Positions 58,592 through 64,000 of a stretch of 64,000 nucleotides of DNA are shown here, in pieces. The first letter of the stretch is position 1. The number at the start of each line of letters is the position of its first letter. The notes under the pieces were generated by a model. It saw only the letters and a program-made list of their open reading frames with translations, made no database searches and was not told where the DNA came from. This DNA is from Solibacillus ferritrahens. Its GTDB lineage: Bacteria; Bacillota; Bacilli; Bacillales_A; Planococcaceae. The stretch covers positions 147,430-211,429 of the forward strand of contig NZ_JAXCLE010000005.1 of assembly GCF_037027585.1 (NCBI RefSeq). The letters run 5' to 3'. The position numbers were made by a program, and so were the translations under genes.

Positions 58592-59878
58592 CTATAATTG
58601 AGAGAATGCGTAATCTACAGCTCTCAATGTTTCTTCTATATCTGCTACGGTATGCTCTGTTGTTAAGAACCATGCTTCATATTTTGAAGGGGCTAGGTTA
58701 ATGCCTTGAGACAACATTAATTTAAAGAAGCGACCGAACATTTCTCCATCTGTATTTTCTGCTTGCTCATAGTTTTCCACTTTTACATCTGTGAAGTAAA
58801 TGGCGAATGCACCTTTAAGGCGATTTAAAGTAATCGTTACATTATGCTTTTTCGCTGCAGCTAAAATACCTTCTTCCAGCAATGCACCTAAGCGATCCAT
58901 CTCTTCATAAATCCCAGGTTGCTGTAGCACTTCAAGACAAGCAATTCCTGCTTGCATACTTGCAGGGTTACCGGCCATTGTTCCTGCCTGATATGCGGGA
59001 CCAAGTGGTGCAACTGTTTCCATTACATCTTTACGACCACCATATGCACCGATTGGCAGACCGCCCCCAATTACTTTCCCCATTGCAACTAAATCTGGTG
59101 TTAAGCCAAGCATTGTATGTGCGGCACCGTAGTGGAAACGGAATGCAGTGATGACTTCATCGTGGATTGTTAGTGCACCATACTCTTTTGCTAAGGCATG
59201 TACATGTTCTAAAAACCCTTTATGAGGTTCTACGATTCCAAAGTTCCCAACGATTGGCTCGATTAAAATCCCTGCCACATCATTACCCCATTTTTCCATA
59301 GCTAATGTAAATTCCTCTTTGTTGTTAAAAGGTACTGTGATAACTTCCGTTGCAACAGCATGAGGAACACCGGCAGAGTCAGGTGAACCTAATGTTGCCG
59401 GACCTGAACCTGCAGCAACAAGTACTTGGTCGAAGTGGCCGTGATAGCATCCAGCGAATTTAATAATTTTCGTACGACCGGTGAAGGCACGAGCGACACG
59501 TACACATGTCATAACTGCTTCTGTACCAGAGTTATTAAACCGTACTTTATCTAATGTAGGAATTGCTTCTTTTAACATTTTTGCAAACTTAATTTCATGC
59601 TCTGTCGGTGTACCGAATAAAACACCAGTTTCAGCGGCATGTGCAATTGCCTTTGCAATATGAGGGTGTCCATGACCTGTAACAATTGGACCGTAAGCTG
59701 CTAAATAGTCGATGTAACGATTACCGTCCACATCCCAAAAGTATGCTCCTTTACCGCGGACCATGACAACAGGTGCGCCGCCGCCTACTGCTTTATATGA
59801 TCGGGATGGACTATTTACCCCGCCAACGATATGTTCGAGTGCTTCTGCATGAAGTTGTTCTGACTTTGTATGATTCAT
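58592..59878 (-). CDS. gsaB: Glutamate-1-semialdehyde 2,1-aminomutase
   Basis: A 428-residue PLP-dependent aminomutase that makes 5-aminolevulinate for haem synthesis. Blocks: GGVNSPSRSYKAVGGGAPVV near the N terminus, GYHGHFDQVLVAAGSG, the PLP-lysine region VAMGKVIGGGLPIGAYGG with Lys, and PAYQAGTMAGNPASMQAG. ATG 59878 follows TTGGAGGA on the minus strand. B. subtilis has two copies: hemL in the hem operon and gsaB here next to ygaF and perR. Position therefore favours gsaB; the name hemL would also be correct for the activity. Confidence 0.95.
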   Translation of the reverse strand: MNHTKSEQLHAEALEHIVGGVNSPSRSYKAVGGGAPVVMVRGKGAYFWDVDGNRYIDYLAAYGPIVTGHGHPHIAKAIAHAAETGVLFGTPTEHEIKFAKMLKEAIPTLDKVRFNNSGTEAVMTCVRVARAFTGRTKIIKFAGCYHGHFDQVLVAAGSGPATLGSPDSAGVPHAVATEVITVPFNNKEEFTLAMEKWGNDVAGILIEPIVGNFGIVEPHKGFLEHVHALAKEYGALTIHDEVITAFRFHYGAAHTMLGLTPDLVAMGKVIGGGLPIGAYGGRKDVMETVAPLGPAYQAGTMAGNPASMQAGIACLEVLQQPGIYEEMDRLGALLEEGILAAAKKHNVTITLNRLKGAFAIYFTDVKVENYEQAENTDGEMFGRFFKLMLSQGINLAPSKYEAWFLTTEHTVADIEETLRAVDYAFSQL

Positions 59879-60011
59879 AATTAATTCCTCCAAAATAGGT
59901 TACATGAAATGATTTCCTATCTATTGTAGTATGTTATGAAAGGGAACGCCAAAGAAATTGAAGCAACGGGCATTGTTTTGTATCATAAAAGAAAAATTTG
60001 GAGGGAAAGTT

Positions 60012-60479
60012 ATGACATTAGAAAATTTACAAGCACCAGCATTTACTCTACAAAACGAGGAGGGGGAAATGGTCGCACTAGATAATTATAAAGGGAAGAA
60101 CGTAATTCTTTATTTTTACCCTAAAGATTTAACACCTGGATGTACAACGCAAGCTTGTGACTTCCGCGATAAGTATGAAGATTTTTCGGATTTAAATGCA
60201 GTTATTTTAGGTGTGAGCTTAGATGATTCAGCGAAACATACAAAATTTATTGAAAAGCATGGGTTACCATTTTCGTTATTAGTGGATGAGGACCATAAAG
60301 TGGCGGAGAAATATGGTGTCTGGACATTGAAGAAAAATTTCGGGAAAGAATATATGGGCATCGAGCGTACGACATTTTTAATTAATGAAAATGGAATAGT
60401 TGAAAAAGAATGGCGAAAAGTACGTGTGAAAAATCATATTGAAGATGTGTTAAACTATTTAAAAAATCGCACAAATTAA
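60012..60479 (+). CDS. bcp: Thioredoxin-dependent peroxiredoxin, Bcp/PrxQ type (YgaF-like)
   Basis: A 155-residue thiol peroxidase that reduces hydrogen peroxide and organic peroxides. The peroxidatic Cys is in LTPGCTTQACDFRD, with the resolving Cys five residues later, typical of PrxQ. ATG 60012 is chosen because GGAGGGAAAG precedes it; the open frame begins at 59958 without a better site. Divergent from gsaB and upstream of perR, as ygaF is in B. subtilis. It belongs with the PerR peroxide theme of this region. Confidence 0.94.
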   Translation: MTLENLQAPAFTLQNEEGEMVALDNYKGKNVILYFYPKDLTPGCTTQACDFRDKYEDFSDLNAVILGVSLDDSAKHTKFIEKHGLPFSLLVDEDHKVAEKYGVWTLKKNFGKEYMGIERTTFLINENGIVEKEWRKVRVKNHIEDVLNYLKNRTN

Positions 60480-60502
60480 TGAGTGCACAAAGGGGAATTA
60501 TA

Positions 60503-61450
60503 ATGGGAACGATTTATTTTACATTTGAACCACGTGAAGATTTAAAGCAGCCGCTTTTGTCGGAGTTTCCACAAGTAGATTTTTTATTTGATACAAAACT
60601 GGATGTTGAGAAACTTGCACAGGCAGAAATATTAGTGACATACGGGGAAGATTTAAAAGAACAACATTTGCAGTATGCAGACAAATTACAGTGGATCTTC
60701 GTTGCTTCAGCGGGAATAGAAAAAATGCCTGCAGAAGCAATCGCAAAACGTAATATTATCGTATCAAATGTACGCGGGATACATAAAAAGCCGATGACTG
60801 AATCGATTCTGGCGCATATTTTAGCTTTAAAACGTGTATTGCCATTTATTTATGAGCAGCAACAAAAGAAGGAATGGAATAAAAAGGCCCGACCTACTGA
60901 GTTAAACGGAAGCACAGCACTTATTATCGGACCAGGTGCAATTGGGGGAGAAATCGGACGTATATTACAGGCGTTTGATGTTCATACAATTGGCTGCAAC
61001 CGTTCAGGTAATGAAGCGCCGTATATGGATGAAACATATAAGCTAGATGACTTGAAGCAACATCTACCAAAGGCTGACATTGTGATTTCAATACTCCCAT
61101 CCACGAAGGAAACGAAGCATCTGCTAACTCGTGAGCATTTTGAGAAAATGAAAAACTCTGCAATCTTTATGAATTTTGGGCGCGGAGATGTAGTGGACAC
61201 AGATACTCTCATTAAAGTACTGCAAGATAAGTTAATTGAGCATGCGGTATTGGATGTATATGAATTGGAGCCTTTACCATCAGATAGTCTTTTATGGGAT
61301 TTAGATAATGTAACTCTTTCTCCCCATTTTTCAAGTCATTCATCTCGTTATGTAGAACGCAGTTTAGATATTTTTAAACCGAGTTTGAAGAAATGGCTAA
61401 ATGGTGAGCGGGACCTAGAAAATAAGATGGATATTCTTAGAGGCTACTAA
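60503..61450 (+). CDS. D-isomer-specific 2-hydroxyacid dehydrogenase
   Basis: A 315-residue NAD(P)-dependent dehydrogenase. The catalytic domain is split around a Rossmann fold with GPGAIGGEIGRIL (residues about 143-155). Family blocks SILPSTKETKHLL, IFMNFGRGDVVDTD (Arg) and LDVYELEPLPSDSLLWDLDN (Glu) are present. The usual His reads HFSSHSSRY in the SPHF segment. It acts on a 2-keto acid; the substrate is not known. ATG 60503 follows AAAGGGGA; ATG 60479 overlapping the bcp stop is the alternative. It is probably co-transcribed with bcp. I do not recall this gene at the B. subtilis locus. Confidence 0.88.
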   Translation: MGTIYFTFEPREDLKQPLLSEFPQVDFLFDTKLDVEKLAQAEILVTYGEDLKEQHLQYADKLQWIFVASAGIEKMPAEAIAKRNIIVSNVRGIHKKPMTESILAHILALKRVLPFIYEQQQKKEWNKKARPTELNGSTALIIGPGAIGGEIGRILQAFDVHTIGCNRSGNEAPYMDETYKLDDLKQHLPKADIVISILPSTKETKHLLTREHFEKMKNSAIFMNFGRGDVVDTDTLIKVLQDKLIEHAVLDVYELEPLPSDSLLWDLDNVTLSPHFSSHSSRYVERSLDIFKPSLKKWLNGERDLENKMDILRGY

Positions 61451-61547
61451 CTGAGAAAATTTATTAGTAAAGTTAAGGTTTGATTGGATGAATTTTCAAT
61501 TAGCAACTATATTTAATGACTTTTACTTCTATTAGAACAAGCAATTG

Positions 61548-61577
61548 TTGACAACGTGAGGATAAATTCGATACACT
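61548..61577 (+). promoter_or_regulatory. Sigma-A promoter of perR
   Basis: TTGACA (61548-61553), 18-base spacer, TACACT (61572-61577). Confidence 0.7.
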
Positions 61578-61579
61578 AT

Positions 61580-61594
61580 TTATAACGATTATAA
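61580..61594. promoter_or_regulatory. PerR box upstream of perR
   Basis: TTATAACGATTATAA matches TTATAATNATTATAA with one mismatch. It lies just after the -10 box, at the likely start of transcription, so PerR should repress its own gene. Confidence 0.8.
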
Positions 61595-61627
61595 ATTAAT
61601 AATATGTATGAAAAGGGGTGTATGACG

Positions 61628-62074
61628 ATGTCTGAAATGCATTTAAAGGATGCGCTGGACACGTTAAAGACTACTGGTGTACGAATTACTCCTCAGCGTC
61701 ATGCGATTTTGGAATATTTAATTCAAAGTATGATTCACCCAACAGCGGATGATATATACAAAGCACTTTGCGGCAAGTTCCCTAATATGAGTGTCGCAAC
61801 AGTATATAATAATTTACGAGTATTTCGTGAAGTGGGCTTAGTTAAAGAGCTTACTTATGGAGACGCAGCAAGTCGTTTTGATTTTGTAACGGGCGATCAC
61901 TATCATATGATTTGTGAATGTTGCGGCAAAATTGTAGATTTTCATTATCCTGGATTAAATGAAGTGGAGCAGTTCGCTTCTCAAGTTACAGGCTTTGAAG
62001 TTAATTCGCACCGTTTGGAAGTATACGGTACTTGCCCAGAGTGTGTTGCAGTCGGTGGAAAAAAAGTTCAATAA
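61628..62074 (+). CDS. perR: Peroxide-responsive repressor PerR (Fur family)
   Basis: A 148-residue metal-dependent repressor of peroxide stress genes. It matches B. subtilis PerR: RITPQRHAILEYLIQSMIHP (with the oxidisable His), NMSVATVYNNLRVFREVGLV (DNA-binding helix), RFDFVTGDHYHMICECCGKI (Asp and His ligands; first two zinc cysteines) and GTCPEC (other two). Iron-catalysed oxidation of the His ligands releases DNA. ATG 61628 gives the known start; GGGG lies nine bases before it. Earlier in-frame ATGs at 61604 and 61622 fit less well. Confidence 0.96.
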   Translation: MSEMHLKDALDTLKTTGVRITPQRHAILEYLIQSMIHPTADDIYKALCGKFPNMSVATVYNNLRVFREVGLVKELTYGDAASRFDFVTGDHYHMICECCGKIVDFHYPGLNEVEQFASQVTGFEVNSHRLEVYGTCPECVAVGGKKVQ

Positions 62075-62089
62075 AAGTTTAACCTAGTA

Positions 62090-62111
62090 ACGATTGTTGC
62101 TAGGTTTTTTG
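62090..62111 (+). terminator. Terminator after perR
   Basis: AACCTAGTAAC pairs with GTTGCTAGGTT (one G.T), followed by T6. Confidence 0.8.
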
Positions 62112-62114
62112 TAT

Positions 62115-62154
62115 GAAAAAAACTGCATGAACCCGAAATGAGTTCTAATGCAGC
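62115..62154 (-). terminator. Terminator after ygzB
   Basis: CTGCAT.GAAC pairs with GTTC.ATGCAG and is followed by T7 on the minus strand. Confidence 0.8.
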
Positions 62155-62165
62155 TTATCTATACT

Positions 62166-62507
62166 TTATTTTTTGTTGTATTCCTGATTAAATTCTTTTC
62201 CTTCTAATGAAGGATCTAATGTAAGTGGTTCATTGCAATACATGCAAATATCTACACGACCTAATACTTTGGTCCATTTTCCGCATTCCGGACAAACGAC
62301 TTGTACTGCTTTAGTTGATAAAAGCCCAATCCACCCATAAACAGCGGTACTACCGATAATGCACAGAAGTCCAATAGTCATGAAGATTAATACAAGAATT
62401 TGATTGTCTTTAAAAAAGATCGCACCATACATAATAACAAAGCCGATGAAAATAAGGGATAACGCAAATGATCGGATTTTGTTAATTTTACTATTATACT
62501 TTTTCAT
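62166..62507 (-). CDS. ygzB: UPF0295 family membrane protein YgzB
   Basis: A 113-residue protein with two membrane helices (residues about 12-30 and 36-60) and a zinc-ribbon-like C-terminal part with VVCPECGKWTKVLGRVDICM and then CN (four cysteines in two pairs). It ends in PLTLDPSLEGKEFN, typical of UPF0295. GGAGGCAA precedes the ATG on the minus strand. It is convergent with perR, as ygzB is in B. subtilis. Function unknown. Confidence 0.9.
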   Translation of the reverse strand: MKKYNSKINKIRSFALSLIFIGFVIMYGAIFFKDNQILVLIFMTIGLLCIIGSTAVYGWIGLLSTKAVQVVCPECGKWTKVLGRVDICMYCNEPLTLDPSLEGKEFNQEYNKK

Positions 62508-62775
62508 TACGATTGCCTCCTAATCTAAAATATACTATAACATAAATTGGATTTAGATTAGTAGATTTGAAAGAATTTGGTGATTACCGATTATATAATT
62601 TTAAAGGTATTTCCAAACTTATTGTCGAAACATTTCTATTATTATAGTTATAATAAATAACGTATTTCTTTTTGGTTAAATGTTTAATGAGATAATACTA
62701 GTTAATTTGACTTATAGCGATTACAATAGCTTAGAAACAAATATAATAGTAGCAAAATTTTATAGGGGGATAACA

Positions 62776-63669
62776 ATGGAACATATTTTAAGACCAATTT
62801 ATCAGGAACGCGCAAGTCAGCCAGAGACGTTAGGAGTTATTTTAATTAATAAGCGTGAAGGCGCTGCGAATATGACCGATACATTTGACTCGGTTCTTTT
62901 AATTATTGTAAAAGATAGTGACACACCTATTTATTCAAAACACTATATGTATGGTGATGCGAAAATGGTGATGCATATTTTAACGGAAGAGCGTTTGCGT
63001 AAATGGATCTTTATTGGTTCAAATAAGCGTTTAGTTGATTGGCTATTCCACGGTAAAATTATGTTCGATCGAAATGAATTTCTATTTAAGTTGCGTTCTG
63101 AACTACAAGAGTTCCCATTTGTCGGACGTAAGTTAAAAACAGGAATACAGTTCGCTAAGTTAATCCGCCGTTATCAAGAAGGAAAAGAGTTGTTTGAGGA
63201 TGGTCACTATTTAGATGCTTATAATCATGTAGTTGCTTCATTACATCATTTAGGTAGATTATCAATTATTGATAGTGGCCATTATCCAGAAGTCACTGTA
63301 TGGGCTCATGTAAAACGAAATGATCCGGCAATTTATAAATTATATGAAGAATTGATTATGAGTAATGAAAGTTTAGAAAAGCGTCTAGAGCTATTATTTT
63401 TGGCGGGGGAGTTTTTAATTAATTCAAGAACTACTGATGGGGCGCAGCACATTTTAGAAACAATGCTTGCTCAACCATATTGGACAATACAGGAATTACA
63501 TAATCACCCTGAATTGAGTTACTACTCAATAGATTTAGAAGTTTTTGTTGAATATTTAATCGAGAAAGAGTTAGTTCAAGTAGAACCCGTAGTTGCTAAA
63601 AACGAAGCGATATTCCATCGCAACTATTATGTAGACCGCCACTTTATTGAAAGTGAGTACGGTTTATAG
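62776..63669 (+). CDS. ygxA: Nucleotidyltransferase-like protein YgxA
   Basis: A 297-residue soluble protein related to B. subtilis YgxA, a nucleotidyltransferase-like protein. Visible blocks: MEHILRPIYQERASQPETLG (start), DTFDSVLLIIVKDSDTPIYS with acidic residues that could bind metal, and EGKELFEDGHYLDAYNHVVA in a C-terminal helical domain. ATG 62776 is chosen because AGGGGGGATA precedes it; the open frame runs from 62680 without a site. As in B. subtilis it lies just before an rRNA operon. Function unknown. Confidence 0.88.
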   Translation: MEHILRPIYQERASQPETLGVILINKREGAANMTDTFDSVLLIIVKDSDTPIYSKHYMYGDAKMVMHILTEERLRKWIFIGSNKRLVDWLFHGKIMFDRNEFLFKLRSELQEFPFVGRKLKTGIQFAKLIRRYQEGKELFEDGHYLDAYNHVVASLHHLGRLSIIDSGHYPEVTVWAHVKRNDPAIYKLYEELIMSNESLEKRLELLFLAGEFLINSRTTDGAQHILETMLAQPYWTIQELHNHPELSYYSIDLEVFVEYLIEKELVQVEPVVAKNEAIFHRNYYVDRHFIESEYGL

Positions 63670-63678
63670 TATATTAAT

Positions 63679-63711
63679 CAGAGCGTTAAATAACGCTCTG
63701 AAACTTTTTTT
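63679..63711 (+). terminator. Terminator after ygxA
   Basis: AGAGCGTTA pairs perfectly with TAACGCTCT; T7 follows after AAAC. Confidence 0.8.
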
Positions 63712-63720
63712 AAAAAAGTG

Positions 63721-63750
63721 TTGACGTAAGTATAAATAGTATTGTAATAT
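63721..63750 (+). promoter_or_regulatory. rRNA operon promoter P1
   Basis: TTGACG (63721-63726), 18-base spacer, TAATAT (63745-63750). It is followed by GTCGCTAAGACG, a motif repeated after P2. Confidence 0.7.
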
Positions 63751-63825
63751 ATTAAATGTCGCTAAGACGTACTCGAAAAACAAAATAACTCTTGAAATGC
63801 TCAAACAACTCTTTTTAAAAAGTTG

Positions 63826-63854
63826 TTGACAGAGAAAAGAAAAAATGTTAAATT
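63826..63854 (+). promoter_or_regulatory. rRNA operon promoter P2
   Basis: TTGACA (63826-63831), 17-base spacer, TAAATT (63849-63854), with an AT-rich upstream stretch of UP-element type (CTCTTTTTAAAAAG). Confidence 0.75.
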
Positions 63855-64000
63855 AGAGAAGTCGCTAAAACGACATAGAAACAAAATGAACCTTGAAAAC
63901 TGAACAAGCAACGTTAATGAAACAAGCTTCTTAAATGAAGCAAACAATAGATTTTAACTTTTAATTAAGTTAAATCGCTAGCAAAGCAAATGAGCTTTCA
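63855..64000 (+). other. rRNA operon leader (16S gene lies beyond the window)
   Basis: The segment after P2 contains AACCTTGAAAACTGAACAAG, a sequence typical of Bacillales rRNA leaders and spacers. No 16S start (AGAGTTTGATCCTGG) is reached before the window ends. The leader probably carries antitermination and processing signals. Confidence 0.75.

Overview
The window is a contiguous piece of chromosome from a low-GC, endospore-forming Gram-positive bacterium. Protein sequences and gene order point to the Planococcaceae (Solibacillus/Lysinibacillus-like); this is an inference from similarity I recognise, not from a search. Spore formation is indicated by a gamma-type SASP gene and a PdaA-type cortex deacetylase, each with a sigma-G-like promoter. 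Roughly the right-hand third (pdaA, yfhF, recX, yfhH, yfhJ, yfhP, mutY, sspE, ygaC, ygaD, ygaE, hemL/gsaB, bcp, perR, ygzB, ygxA, rRNA promoters) follows the Bacillus subtilis yfjO/yfh/yga neighbourhood, interrupted by a dipeptide-transport operon.

Layout. 1-4.5 kb: the 3' part of an operon for sugar ABC import and MurNAc catabolism (two permeases, serine hydrolase, BadF-type sugar kinase, MurQ etherase). 4.7-7.0 kb: acyl-CoA dehydrogenase and thiolase. 7.05-7.24 kb: an unusual array of nine short repeats phased at about 21 bp. 7.5-10.8 kb: DECD-box helicase, M29 aminopeptidase, secreted SGNH hydrolase. 10.9-16.8 kb: first dipeptide/oligopeptide ABC system, with the binding protein divergent from the other four genes. 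16.9-21.1 kb: sbcDC. 21.2-25.9 kb: small membrane proteins, TPP riboswitch with thiT, map, PPK2 kinase, GNAT acetyltransferase, beta-carbonic anhydrase. 26-31.4 kb: second M29 aminopeptidase, motAB, pseudouridine catabolism genes psuK (with fused HTH) and psuG. 31.5-39.4 kb: yfkK/yfkI/yfkH, an iron-efflux-type P-type ATPase with Fur- and PerR-like boxes, tcyP, class I fumarase. 39.4-42.8 kb: a candidate small RNA, an MFS transporter, a 23S rRNA uracil methyltransferase. 42.9-49.5 kb: pdaA to ygaC. 49.6-57.2 kb: an ABC exporter and the second dipeptide ABC operon. 57.3-63.7 kb: ygaE, hemL, bcp, a 2-hydroxyacid dehydrogenase, perR, ygzB, ygxA. 63.7-64 kb: tandem rRNA promoters reading out of the window toward a 16S gene that lies beyond its end.

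Themes. Peptide and cell-wall salvage dominate: two dipeptide importers, two M29 aminopeptidases and a PTS-independent MurNAc route. Peroxide and iron control is the second theme: PerR with its own box, Bcp, HemL and a PfeT-like exporter. CodY-like sites lie before both dipeptide operons. No prophage, insertion sequence, CRISPR array or tRNA gene was seen. The least explained features are the phased TATTAGAA array, the palindrome over the psuK promoter and the short transcription-unit-like region upstream of the MFS gene.
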